The notes: generated by a model from the letters alone, not told the origin. A stretch of DNA of 64,000 bases from Clostridium_AW sp040797845 (GCA_040797845.1 JBFNFA010000002.1:186001-250000); one strand, 5' to 3'; shown: positions 8,665-16,348, numbered from the stretch's first letter. A program made the numbers and translations.

Positions 8665-9533
8665 TATGCACTCTCCCCCTTAAAGCAATAGAGATATAAG
8701 TCCTCAATATTGGGCTCTACGTTTATTGAATTTCCACATGGTTTATCTTCAGATACAATCCTTAGACTGATATTGTCACCTATATGCTTTAAATTACTGA
8801 TACAATGGATGGCATTAAGACGATCAGCTTCCTCCTTTGAAACCTTACACTCCCATACGCATCCTTTGATAGCAGATGTAATGGTATGTAGACTACCTTT
8901 GTGAATTAATTTTCCTCTCCTCATCATTAATATTGTATCGGCTATATACTCTATATCAGATACAATATGAGTGGAGAGTATAACAATTTTATCCTTAGAA
9001 AATGAGCTGATTAGATTGCGAAAACGTACTCGCTCCTTTGGATCAAGCCCTGCTGTTGGCTCATCCAGTATAAGTAGCTGTGGGTCATTAAGCATAGCCT
9101 GTGCAATACCAAGCCTTTGACGCATTCCTCCAGAAAAAGTTTTTATCTTACTCTTTTTTTCTTCTTTTAATCCCACCACGTCTAAAAGCTCAAAGGTTTT
9201 TCGTTTTGCTGCACCATGTGGAAGTCCTTTCAGAGAAGAAATATACATAAGAAAATCATAAGCCGTAAATTCGGGATAATATCCAAAATTTTGAGGTAAA
9301 TAGCCTAATAAACTTCGATAATCCTCATCCATCTTTTTAATATCCTTATTATTTAGTCTTATCTCACCAGAGGTTGGATCAAGAATATCGCAAATTAATC
9401 TCATTAAAGTTGTTTTCCCTGATCCATTGGCCCCAAGCAATCCATAGACTCCTGGGGTAAAGGTGGTTGTAAATCTATCAACAGCTATTTTACTGCCATA
9501 CTGTTTTGTGAGCCTATCTATTGTAAGTTCCAT
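8664..9533 (-). CDS. ABC transporter ATP-binding protein
   Basis: A 289-residue ATPase of the ABC-2 exporter class. It has Walker A (GANGSGKTT, about 34-42), Q-loop (LPQNFGYYPEF), signature FSGGMRQRLGIAQ, Walker B (LLILDEPTAGLDP) and the switch His (STHIVSD). The FGYYPEFTAYDFLMYI segment is characteristic of this Firmicutes exporter group. It overlaps the upstream membrane protein gene by 16 bases and has its own ribosome site (AAGGAGGAATTGTT). It energises the permease at 7351-8664. Confidence 0.88.
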   Translation of the reverse strand: MELTIDRLTKQYGSKIAVDRFTTTFTPGVYGLLGANGSGKTTLMRLICDILDPTSGEIRLNNKDIKKMDEDYRSLLGYLPQNFGYYPEFTAYDFLMYISSLKGLPHGAAKRKTFELLDVVGLKEEKKSKIKTFSGGMRQRLGIAQAMLNDPQLLILDEPTAGLDPKERVRFRNLISSFSKDKIVILSTHIVSDIEYIADTILMMRRGKLIHKGSLHTITSAIKGCVWECKVSKEEADRLNAIHCISNLKHIGDNISLRIVSEDKPCGNSINVEPNIEDLYLYCFKGESA

Positions 9534-10288
9534 AACAATTCCTCCTTATTTTTCATACTATTCAGTGTTTCAGCTATCTTCCAAATAAGTAATAATGATG
9601 TAATAACAAATAATACACCCCATATCCATATTGAGGTTGATTGATAAAGTTTAGGATATTTTGACAGTTGTGAAAAACCTACTGCCAGAAATAATCCAAT
9701 GGCCATAACAGTATAGTTTGCTGTCTTGCCTTTTACCCAGTTAAATATAAAAAGATAAATAATACTTGAAATATTAAAGGGCACCAGCACATACAAAATA
9801 AGACTTAATATATTACCATCATAATAAAATGCTGAAATAGAAAACAAAATGCTCATACTAATCAAATCTGTCGCACCAATAATAACCATTCTAATAGCCA
9901 TTATTTTTTGTAGATTATATCTGCAATACTGCTCTATCTCCCACATATTACAGGTAAAGCTTTTTGCAATTTCCGGAATCCCTATTAAAGCAACAATTGG
10001 GGCTGATATAGAAAGAATAGAGAAAACAGAAATTGTTTCTTTTACATCATTTCCAAAATACCATAAGAGAATTGAAGTAAGGCAAAGTACTATAAGCTGT
10101 GCAATCCAAATGACAGGAGAAATATACTTTATCTGTTCTCTTAAAACTTCAATGAAAGAGGCTTTTAAAAAAGATTGTTTTTTATTTAGCTCTTGTTTTG
10201 CAAGGAAAATTGTATTTTTCATCTGTTCATTAGAAACATCCGGGGGCTGATAACTGTTTAATAACTTCTCTATCTTTTTGTTCTTCAA
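9518..10288 (-). CDS. Membrane protein of sigma/ABC operon, possible anti-sigma-like partner
   Basis: A 256-residue protein with a cytoplasmic N-terminal part of about 70 residues and six predicted membrane helices. I do not recognise a named domain. Its start overlaps the sigma-factor stop (ATGA), and it is followed by the ABC ATPase. In Firmicutes a membrane protein in this position between an ECF sigma gene and an ABC exporter is often treated as a sigma-controlling protein; that is inference from context only. The N-terminus does not show the zinc-finger motif of classical ZAS anti-sigma factors. Confidence 0.55.
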   Translation of the reverse strand: MKNKKIEKLLNSYQPPDVSNEQMKNTIFLAKQELNKKQSFLKASFIEVLREQIKYISPVIWIAQLIVLCLTSILLWYFGNDVKETISVFSILSISAPIVALIGIPEIAKSFTCNMWEIEQYCRYNLQKIMAIRMVIIGATDLISMSILFSISAFYYDGNILSLILYVLVPFNISSIIYLFIFNWVKGKTANYTVMAIGLFLAVGFSQLSKYPKLYQSTSIWIWGVLFVITSLLLIWKIAETLNSMKNKEELLWNLQ

Positions 10289-10815
10289 AATAGATCCTCC
10301 TCTCTGAGTTGCTTTTTTAATTTATCTAACCCTTGTTTTAGTCTTGATTTTGCTGTAGGAAGGCTTGTACCAACTATCTTTGCAATTTCTCTTATTTTCA
10401 TGTCATGATAGTAGCGCAAAATTATAACGTCCTTTTGTATATCCGGCAAAGTATTAAGTGCTTGACGCACTACATCTGCAGTCTCTAAATCTCCTATTTT
10501 GTCGTTGGTTTAAGCAATATAATTTATTGCATCTATATCTTCCATATGAACCTTGTTTTTTCGATAATAATCATTGCAGATATTTACTGCAATTTTAAAC
10601 AGATAGCTTTTGAAATTATTTTTATCAACATATGTATTAATATACTGAACAAGACGTAGGAATACTTCTTGTGTTAGATCGTAAGCAATGTTGGAATTGC
10701 TAATTTTGCGATAACAAAATGCGTAAATATTACTATAGTATTTCTCAATAAGTAATTCAATCAGCTCCGTTTCGCCTTGTTGTATTTTTTTAATAAGTAT
10801 TTTATCCTCCAACAT
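10285..10815 (-). pseudogene. ECF-type RNA polymerase sigma factor interrupted by an in-frame stop
   Basis: The sigma-70 region 2 half (from 10815, ATG preceded by AGGAGGTGCA) runs ENIYAFCYRK-like sequence, AYDLTQEVFLRLVQYI and FKIAVNICNDYYRK, then ends at a TAA (10510-10512). The region 4 half continues in exactly the same frame: TLPDIQKDVIILRYYHDMK and a helix-turn-helix (REIAKIVGTSLPTAKSRLKQ), ending at 10285. The total of 177 codons is a normal ECF length, so one base change explains the break. The break lies in the flexible linker between the two domains. Either the gene is dead, or two polypeptides are made (a GTG at 10468-10470 could restart). A sequencing error is also possible. Confidence 0.8.
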
Positions 10816-11113
10816 TGCACCTCCTAGCATAAAAATTGTGTTTTAGAACGTTCTACACTTAATATAACGGTAAAATTTTCAAAAAGGATTTAAATTAAAT
10901 AAAGTAAAAAATAATCTTTAATGCTGCATCTTTTTATTATCTTTCAAAGTACTCAATCTTTTTCTTAATACTCTCTTTATTTTTAAAAATAAAAAACGAC
11001 TACATCTTTTTTTCAAAATATAATCGCGTTTAATATTTCTATGAATGTTGTATATTATATATTAAATATTGTATTTCAAAATATTATAATTGTTTTAGAG
11101 AGGAAGTGATTTT

Positions 11114-12085
11114 ATGCCTGGACTTTTAGCACACTATCTTTGCGGAGATGAGATGATTAAAATTTTAGATAATCCTAAATTAAAGGATATAATTCTAAAA
11201 CACAGACAGGTATTTAATATAGGAACTCAAGGCCCAGATATATTTTTCTATTATATACCTTATCCATGGACTAGTAATAAAGGCTTAAGGAAAATCGGTA
11301 GTGCTATTCATGAAAATAACACCACACTGTTTTTTCAAAACGCTATGGAGTATCTTATAGATGCGAAGGGAGATCTAAAAGAATTAATTACAGCCTATAT
11401 ATGTGGATACGCATGCCACTATTCCCTTGATTCTAATACTCACCCTTATATATTTTATAGAACAGGGTTTATACGTCCAAATGAGCCTTATAGCCTAAAA
11501 TACAAGTGCTATCACAGAGACTTTGAAACTACCCTTGATTTTATTATGTTAGATAGACTATGGCATAAAAGACCATCTCAAATAAATCCTCATTCTCTTA
11601 TATCGGTAAAAGATCATGAGGGTTATGCTATAGGAAAAATGTATCAACATATACTTAAAAATATTTTCAGTATAGAAACTACTGAAAAACAGATAGCAAA
11701 ATCTACTAAAGACATGGTACTAGTTCAGAGGATGTTAAGGGACTCTTTTGGTATAAAGAAAAGACTATTTAAAAAAATCCCTTTCATTAGTAATATGATT
11801 TATCCACTTAAAGTAGATGACAATCTTGATTATTTAAATCTTAAAGAAAATACTTGGTGCAACCCCTGTGATAATTCTTTAGTATATAAATCATCTTTTA
11901 TAGATATGTTCGATAAGGCTGTTAGAGATTCTCTAAACATCTGCACTAAGTTATTCAAAGATATTTATGATAATGAGAACTTACTCCAAATGGAAGATTA
12001 TATAGGAAACCGCTCCTTTTCAACAGGGCTAGATTCTAGCCTGCCTCGTGAGTTTAAATATTTTAGATGTATTTATGAAGAGTAA
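11114..12085 (+). CDS. Zinc-dependent phospholipase C family protein
   Basis: A 323-residue protein starting MPGLLAHYLCGDEMI, the characteristic start of clostridial zinc-dependent phospholipase C-like proteins. Conserved His and Asp residues follow in QGPDIFFYYIP, GYACHYSLDSNTHPYIFY and KCYHRDFETTLDFIM, which would bind the metal cluster. There is no signal peptide, so unlike alpha-toxin it probably stays in the cytoplasm; it also lacks a C2-like membrane-binding domain. AGAGGAAGTGATTTT precedes the ATG. It stands alone and is followed by a palindromic repeat that may end its transcript. The substrate is unknown. Confidence 0.75.
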   Translation: MPGLLAHYLCGDEMIKILDNPKLKDIILKHRQVFNIGTQGPDIFFYYIPYPWTSNKGLRKIGSAIHENNTTLFFQNAMEYLIDAKGDLKELITAYICGYACHYSLDSNTHPYIFYRTGFIRPNEPYSLKYKCYHRDFETTLDFIMLDRLWHKRPSQINPHSLISVKDHEGYAIGKMYQHILKNIFSIETTEKQIAKSTKDMVLVQRMLRDSFGIKKRLFKKIPFISNMIYPLKVDDNLDYLNLKENTWCNPCDNSLVYKSSFIDMFDKAVRDSLNICTKLFKDIYDNENLLQMEDYIGNRSFSTGLDSSLPREFKYFRCIYEE

Positions 12086-12160
12086 TTTCTTATTTGTCAC
12101 ACCTTTGAACTAGCTTATCAATTGTAAGTTTTAGAAAAGTAATTGGGTATACAAAATAAG

Positions 12161-12222
12161 AACTAAGTACATAATGACGTCGCTTCAAAAAAAGGCGCTC
12201 CTCCAATTATATACTTAGTTCC
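12161..12222 (+). repeat. Palindromic repeat, A type, copy 1
   Basis: Arms AACTAAGTACATAATGACG and ATTATATACTTAGTT enclose CGCTTC, an A-run and GGCGCTCC. Followed by CCTTTATGTTTTACAG, a weak terminator-like tail. It lies after the phospholipase-like gene. Confidence 0.85.
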
Positions 12223-12316
12223 TTTATGTTTTACAGGTGTATTTTCAAAGATATATTGTGGTAAATTGTTTTCTCAAAGATATATTTCTCCAAAAATAAT
12301 TTAGTTTCTCAAACTG

Positions 12317-12383
12317 AGAGCTAAGCATATAGTGAAGCTGCTCCAATAAAAAGTCGCTATTTCACTACATACTTAGCTCTTTT
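12317..12383 (+). repeat. Palindromic repeat, B type, copy 1
   Basis: Arms GAGCTAAGCATATAGTGAAG and TTCACTACATACTTAGCTC enclose CTGCTCCAATAAAAAGTCGC. Nearly identical to the copy at 15272-15340, including about 60 bases of left flank. Confidence 0.85.
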
Positions 12384-12496
12384 ATGTTTTACAAATGTAT
12401 TTTAAGAGTTAAATCATGACAGATTAGTTTTAAAATTATAATTTCTTACAAGGATAATTCTTTATTCAAATCTATATAAACTTAAAATTACACACA

Positions 12497-12685
12497 CTAT
12501 TTTCTTTCTTCTTTTATATATCCTATATGGATGAAATAAATAGATATTACTAGTTCAATAAATATTATTAGATAAATAAGCGGCTCATTATAACCTCCTA
12601 GCCTTGAAAAAAATTGTTTAGATATAATAACAATTATCATCTGTGTGAAAGTAACAAATAATAATTGGACACCAAATTTAAGCAA
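12497..12685 (-). CDS. Small membrane protein, unknown function
   Basis: A 62-residue protein with two hydrophobic segments (about 5-24 and 33-55) and a basic tail. It begins with TTG at 12685, chosen because GGAGG lies 8 bases upstream (GGAGGAAAATTACTTG). No family recognised. It lies 92 bases after the PLP-enzyme gene on the same strand and might be co-transcribed with it. Confidence 0.5.
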   Translation of the reverse strand: MLKFGVQLLFVTFTQMIIVIISKQFFSRLGGYNEPLIYLIIFIELVISIYFIHIGYIKEERK

Positions 12686-12777
12686 GTAATTTTCCTCCTT
12701 CTTTTTGTCTAAATGGATCTCATCACATGTGTATATTTTGTAATATCACTTTTCAATCTTTTGCTTTGAAGGCCTAT

Positions 12778-13890
12778 TTAATAAGATTTGCCTCTACATA
12801 ATATAGGAATCTCTTTAATAACTTTTCCTTTTGAAACTAGATAGGCTTTCTCATATAGATTGCAGGTAGGGCATATATGGTTAGGAATTATTTCAATTTT
12901 ATCTCCTATTTTTATTTCCTTTCTAAAGTCCTCATCATTTATTAGTCCATGTTCATCAAAAACTCCACTTAAGTGTAAGTTTTCCATTCCTTTAATTGCC
13001 CCATTTCCTGGTGTTGAACATATACCTTTTACTCTTTTTTGAGCAGTTAATGCTTTCGCTCCTGCATCTAATACTACCCTTGTTTCTGTTGGTGTACTTA
13101 TTACTGTTGTTAAAATCGTTGCCGCGCATCTACTAAAGTCTTTAATTGCATTACTTTGTCCAACATCCATCAATATATATGTTCCCGGTCTAATTTCTGT
13201 AATTCCTTCTAATATATGTGCATGCATCAATGAAGGAGTAGCACCTATACTTATTGTGTCTATTTCCACGCCTAAGTTTCTAACTATTTTAGCTGCATCT
13301 AAAGTTCTCTTCTGCGCTTCCAATGCAACCTTTTTACATTCATCAACATTATCCACATTATATGAGTGTCCCTCGTGAGAGAATACTCCTTTAAGATGGA
13401 CTTTGTTCTTATTTTTTATATGGTTTACTAAATTTATTAGTTGTTCATCTGTTATTACCCCAGATCTTTCTTCTCCCACTTCTATTTCAATTAATACTTC
13501 TATTGTTTTTTCTTCATTTTTAAATACTTCTTCTAGCTGATCTACACCATATTCACTGTCAACACCCAATCTTATTTTAATTTTTCTATTTAGTTCTCTA
13601 ATTCTTTCTAGTTTGGATATTCCTATTATTTCATTTGCAATAAAAATATCCATTATGCCATTCTCCGCCATTACCTCAGCTTCCCCAACCTTAGCTACAG
13701 TAATTCCAAAAGCTCCTTCTTGTACTTGAATATTTGCTAACTCAGGCATCCTATGAGTTTTAGTATGAGGCCTCAATTTCACTCCGTATTCATCGGCCTT
13801 ATTTTGCATAAAGCGAACATTATCCAACATAACATCATAGTCAATTAATAAAGAAGGTGTATCAATAAATTTATACTCTGATAAAAACAT
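12778..13890 (-). CDS. D-threonine aldolase / D-serine dehydratase-like PLP enzyme
   Basis: A 370-residue fold-type III PLP enzyme. The N-terminal alanine-racemase-like barrel begins IDTPSLLIDYDVMLDNV. The PLP lysine is in LRPHTKTHRMPE (about residue 43). The C-terminal domain carries the metal pair His-x-Cys in IPNHICPTCNLYE, as in D-serine dehydratase and D-threonine aldolase. It would cleave or dehydrate a D-3-hydroxyamino acid, such as D-threonine to glycine and acetaldehyde. No transporter or regulator is adjacent, so the physiological substrate is open. Confidence 0.8.
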   Translation of the reverse strand: MFLSEYKFIDTPSLLIDYDVMLDNVRFMQNKADEYGVKLRPHTKTHRMPELANIQVQEGAFGITVAKVGEAEVMAENGIMDIFIANEIIGISKLERIRELNRKIKIRLGVDSEYGVDQLEEVFKNEEKTIEVLIEIEVGEERSGVITDEQLINLVNHIKNKNKVHLKGVFSHEGHSYNVDNVDECKKVALEAQKRTLDAAKIVRNLGVEIDTISIGATPSLMHAHILEGITEIRPGTYILMDVGQSNAIKDFSRCAATILTTVISTPTETRVVLDAGAKALTAQKRVKGICSTPGNGAIKGMENLHLSGVFDEHGLINDEDFRKEIKIGDKIEIIPNHICPTCNLYEKAYLVSKGKVIKEIPILCRGKSY

Positions 13891-14067
13891 ATAACCATTC
13901 CCCTTCCGTATCTATTTACTATTTTAGTATTCAATTTCTCTTTAAATAATTCCTTTTTACACCAATAATATTAGCTAATTGATAGCTACGGTTGTATAAA
14001 TATATATTGTGATAAATTAGTTTCACAATTATAAATTTCTACAAAATCAATTAGGTATCCAAAAGAA

Positions 14068-14130
14068 GAACTAAGTACATAATGACGTCACTTCAAAAAA
14101 GGCGTTCCTCCCATTATATACTTAGTTCCT
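14068..14130 (+). repeat. Palindromic repeat, A type, copy 2
   Basis: Arms GAACTAAGTACATAATGACG and ATTATATACTTAGTTC, centre with CACTTC, an A-run and GGCGTTCC. Upstream flank TTAGGTATCCAAAAG recurs next to other A copies. Confidence 0.85.
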
Positions 14131-14222
14131 TTATGTTCTACAGGTATATTTTAAAATATATATTGAGGTAAATTGTTTTCTCAAATATAGATTTCTACAA
14201 ATATAATTTGGTTTCCAAAATA

Positions 14223-14290
14223 GAGAGCTAAGCACATAGTGAAGACGCTCCGAGAAAAGTCGCTATTTCACTGCATACTTAGCTCTTTTA
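14223..14290 (+). repeat. Palindromic repeat, B type, copy 2
   Basis: Arms GAGAGCTAAGCACATAGTG and CACTGCATACTTAGCTC; centre ACGCTCCGAGAAAAGTCGC. It follows A copy 2 by about 92 bases. Confidence 0.85.
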
Positions 14291-14532
14291 TGTTTTACAA
14301 ATAGTTTTAGTAGATTTTTAGATGATAGATTAATAGATAATAGATGTAGTTGATATTATTTGTAGCTAACGCATGGTTTTTTATTAAGCGGTGTAAAACT
14401 GAATTTACGTCAATTTTGAGTTATATTACGAAATAAGAAATAGAACTTACTCTTCATAAAATGGATATATTGGTATATAATTGTAATAAAATACTTAATA
14501 GTAGTATTAGGTAGATTATAATAAAGGAGAGG

Positions 14533-14688
14533 ATGATACCTTTTTGCACTGCTCTATTAGCATTTATATGGTTTATAAATAGCAATAGTATAATGAATAC
14601 TATACTAACAACATTTGGTATTGTTGTGTTTGTTATACAGTTAATTTATACTTACTCGATATGGAAAAAAGATGAGCAATCTTCTTAA
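14533..14688 (+). CDS. Small hydrophobic protein, 51 residues
   Basis: ATG preceded closely by AGGAGAGG. The product (MIPFCTALLAFIWFINS, then a second hydrophobic segment ILTTFGIVVFVIQLIYTY and tail WKKDEQSS) has two predicted membrane helices. It is followed after about 40 bases by another small membrane protein, suggesting a two-gene unit. No family recognised. Too short to prove from composition alone, but the ribosome site and helix pattern support it. Confidence 0.45.
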   Translation: MIPFCTALLAFIWFINSNSIMNTILTTFGIVVFVIQLIYTYSIWKKDEQSS

Positions 14689-14730
14689 AAATACACCTTG
14701 ATTTTTTATATTTTTGGAGGAGTTTTATGG

Positions 14731-15039
14731 TTGATAAAATCTTACACAACCTACAAAGAGACATTTGTGATGAAAAAGGACATTATAGAACATATATATA
14801 TTCTTTGCGCACTTTTTTTACTTGATGTTCTATTTGACTCATATAAACTAATTAATTTACTTTTAAATATACCTATTTTTATTTTAAGTGCAATAGCCTT
14901 GCTGCTTCTAATCTTAATCTACTTCAAATTTAAAGGCTCTAGGATTGTAAGTGAAAATAAGATAATTATACGAAATATAATTTTCTCTACTTTAATAATC
15001 TTAGTATCTATATATAATATTATGAAAAACTTGAATTAA
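14731..15039 (+). CDS. Small membrane protein, about 102 residues
   Basis: Three hydrophobic segments (about residues 20-35, 38-60 and 78-95) with basic loops. The start is uncertain: TTG at 14731 is 10 bases after GGAGG, while ATG at 14770 (MKKDIIEHIY) gives a natural N-terminus but has only a weak ribosome site; the frame is open up to 14698. A 32-codon frame with an ATG at 14728 competes for the same ribosome site. It follows the 51-residue membrane protein gene. Function unknown. Confidence 0.45.
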   Translation: MIKSYTTYKETFVMKKDIIEHIYILCALFLLDVLFDSYKLINLLLNIPIFILSAIALLLLILIYFKFKGSRIVSENKIIIRNIIFSTLIILVSIYNIMKNLN

Positions 15040-15464
15040 AAATTAATGCTTTGTTAAAGAATAGTGTTGATGACATAACATTTTTTTAAGGGGATCTCTT
15101 CATTATCTAAAAATCTAAAAAACTAAATATCTAGCCATATAAATAAAATTGTTTTTCAATTATAAGTTTCTACAAAAATATATGTTTTACAGATGCATTC
15201 TCAAATATATATTATGATAAATTGTTTTCTCAAAGATATATTTCTCCAAAAATAATTTAGTTTCTCAAACTGAGAGCTAAGCACATAGTGAAGCCGCTCC
15301 AATAAAAAGTCGCTTTTTCACTACATACTTAGCTCTTTTGAATTTTATAAATAGTTTTAGCAGATTTTTAGATGTAGTTAAAATTCCTACAGAGGAATTT
15401 CTTCGTTTGCGGCGAGCTATTTTAATCTTAGATATACCTGTATAGAGTAATAGTGAGAGTACTG
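15040..15464. other. Intergenic region with B-type repeat
   Basis: It contains a lone B-type palindrome (15272-15340) with the usual left flank, then a short inverted repeat AAATTCC/GGAATTT near 15380-15400 before the promoter of the antisense RNA. I see no convincing gene. Confidence 0.6.
15272..15340 (+). repeat. Palindromic repeat, B type, copy 3
   Basis: Arms GAGAGCTAAGCACATAGTGA and TCACTACATACTTAGCTC; centre GCCGCTCCAATAAAAAGTCG. It occurs here without a neighbouring A copy. Confidence 0.85.
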
Positions 15465-15494
15465 TTGACAAATTTAATGACTAATAGGTATAAT
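15465..15494 (+). promoter_or_regulatory. Strong SigA promoter of the antisense (antitoxin) RNA
   Basis: Perfect -35 TTGACA (15465-15470) and perfect -10 TATAAT (15489-15494) with an 18-bp spacer. Transcription would start near 15501 and run toward the toxin gene. A promoter this close to consensus with no open reading frame behind it points to a non-coding RNA. Confidence 0.75.
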
Positions 15495-15500
15495 TAGATT

Positions 15501-15637
15501 AAGAAATAGATATAATAAAAACAGGGTGTTGGTAGCACCCTGCAGTATACAATTCTAGTTGCTTAGGCAACTGGCATAACTAAATTTAATGTATTAAAAA
15601 GTAGCTTTACCAATTGCAGCGGTGGGCTACTTTTTTA
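15501..15637 (+). ncRNA. Putative type I antitoxin RNA, convergent with toxin mRNA
   Basis: About 135 nt from the promoter at 15465-15494 to a terminator. Visible structure: a 7-bp hairpin CAGGGTG/CACCCTG (15522-15542), a hairpin AGTTGC/GCAACT (15557-15572), and a terminal hairpin AAAAAGTAGC/GCTACTTTTT followed by T (15596-15637). The last part is antisense to the end of the toxin gene and to its 3' region. No open reading frame with a ribosome site is present. The layout resembles the par/Fst and TxpA/RatA families; base-pairing control of the toxin is inference. Confidence 0.6.
15596..15635. terminator. Bidirectional terminator shared by toxin mRNA and antisense RNA
   Basis: Stem AAAAAGTAGC / GCTACTTTTT with T-runs on both sides, so it can end transcripts from either direction. 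The toxin stop codon (15627-15629) lies inside one arm. Confidence 0.7.
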
Positions 15638-15722
15638 TTTCTTTTATTAGTACAATCATTAGGTTTATTAAAAGCACTAAAAATGATAGTGCAGCAAATA
15701 TAGCCATAACTAAATCGTACAT
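15627..15722 (-). CDS. Putative type I toxin, 31-residue holin-like membrane peptide
   Basis: ATG preceded by AGAAGGGGGGGATACAT, a strong ribosome site. The product begins MYDLVMAIFAALSFL, continues with one hydrophobic helix of about 22 residues, and ends LIKEIKK. A single helix with a short acidic/polar start and a basic tail is the pattern of the small holin-like toxins of Firmicutes. Its 3' end is covered by the antisense RNA from the opposite strand, and both share one terminator. A promoter with an extended -10 lies at 15796-15824. Toxicity is inferred from this layout. Too short for most gene finders. Confidence 0.6.
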   Translation of the reverse strand: MYDLVMAIFAALSFLVLLINLMIVLIKEIKK

Positions 15723-15795
15723 ATGTATCCCCCCCTTCTAAAAGGGATAGCGATACCAGTTGCCCACGTGCAACTATATTGAATTGTATGTAGAT

Positions 15796-15824
15796 AGTTT
15801 ATCATAATCAATTGTTAAGGACAA
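15796..15824 (-). promoter_or_regulatory. Predicted promoter of the toxin mRNA
   Basis: On the minus strand: -35 TTGTCC (15819-15824), 17-bp spacer, extended -10 TGATAAACT (hexamer 15796-15801). The transcript would begin near 15788 and contains a hairpin (AGTTGC/GCAACT) just before the ribosome site. Confidence 0.5.
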
Positions 15825-15898
15825 TATGAAGTAATATTATTATATGTTTGTCAATTCCAAGTATAGATTTCCACAAAAATAATTAAGTATCAAAAAGA

Positions 15899-15965
15899 TG
15901 AACTAAGTACATAATGACGTTGCTTCAAAAAAGTCGCTCCTACCATTATATACTTAGCTCCTTTA
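15899..15965 (+). repeat. Palindromic repeat, A type, copy 3
   Basis: Arms GAACTAAGTACATAATGACG and ATTATATACTTAGCTC; centre TTGCTTC, an A-run and GTCGCTCC, intermediate between A and B centres. It is followed by a spacer and the C element. Confidence 0.85.
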
Positions 15966-16050
15966 TGTTTCACAAATGTATTTTTAAATTTATATTGTGA
16001 CAGATTAATTTCTCGAATATTTATCTTCATAATTTTATTGTACAAAACTT

Positions 16051-16165
16051 AAAAATGCTATGTGATGCGCCATATGCATTTGAGCAAAATCTAGAAATTC
16101 TTGATTTATTTTAGAAATTCTTATTGAAGCGAGACAGCATAAAAAGCATTGCATAGCATTTTTTT
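16051..16165 (+). repeat. C element, copy 1: 115-bp structured repeat with inverted ends
   Basis: Starts AAAAATGCTATGTGATG and ends CATTGCATAGCATTTTT, so the ends are inverted repeats matching at 15 of 17 positions. The inside contains two direct copies of TAGAAATTCTT and the block GAAGCGAGACAGCAT. A diverged copy in opposite orientation is at 32413-32526. Terminal T-run on the plus strand. It could be a terminator-ended structured RNA or a small non-autonomous mobile element. Confidence 0.75.
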
Positions 16166-16213
16166 ATTTGTTGCACCCCTGAATTGGTTTATCAACTGTT
16201 AGTTTTTAAAATA

Positions 16214-16281
16214 GAAAGCTAAGCACATAGTAAAGCCGCTCCAATAAACAGTGGCTTTTTCACTACATTCTTAGCTCTTTT
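16214..16281 (+). repeat. Palindromic repeat, B type, copy 4
   Basis: Arms GAAAGCTAAGCACATAGTAA and TTTTTCACTACATTCTTAGC; centre GCCGCTCCAATAAACAGTGG. It lies just after the end of the second pot operon, which is on the other strand, and could terminate it. Confidence 0.8.
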
Positions 16282-16348
16282 GTATTTTATAAATAGTTTT
16301 AGTAGATTTTTAGATGAGTAAATCTATAGATAATAGATATAGTGGAAA

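Larger units (their letters stand above)
12086..12496. other. Intergenic region filled by an A-spacer-B palindrome pair
   Basis: It holds the A-type repeat at 12161-12222 and the B-type repeat at 12317-12383, joined by a spacer of about 95 bases that is nearly the same as the one at 14131-14222. No gene was seen. Confidence 0.7.
13891..14532. other. Repeat-rich intergenic region
   Basis: It holds a second A-spacer-B pair (14068-14130 and 14223-14290) and, after it, a tail with ATAGTTTTAGTAGATTTTT that recurs after the B copies at 15272 and 16214. No gene was seen. Confidence 0.7.
15825..16348. other. Repeat-rich region after the toxin-antitoxin locus
   Basis: Holds, in order, an A-type palindrome (15899-15965), the 115-bp C element (16051-16165) and a B-type palindrome (16214-16281). 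No gene was seen. Confidence 0.7.

Noticed and set aside
10510..10512. Recoded stop codon in the sigma factor
   Set aside because: The codon is TAA, not TGA, so selenocysteine is excluded, and no recoding signal is visible.
14728..14826. A 32-codon frame with ATG at 14728, five bases after GGAGG
   Set aside because: Its product is short and polar and overlaps the longer membrane-protein frame. The good ribosome site leaves some doubt, so it is mentioned under that gene.
15277..15471. Open frame of 64 codons on the minus strand
   Set aside because: It runs through a B-type palindrome and its flank, has no ribosome site, and overlaps the antisense RNA promoter. Treated as a chance frame.
12161..16281. 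Repeats considered as a CRISPR array
   Set aside because: Copies are palindromic, over 60 bp, irregularly spaced, of two types, with conserved rather than unique spacers, and there are no cas genes.
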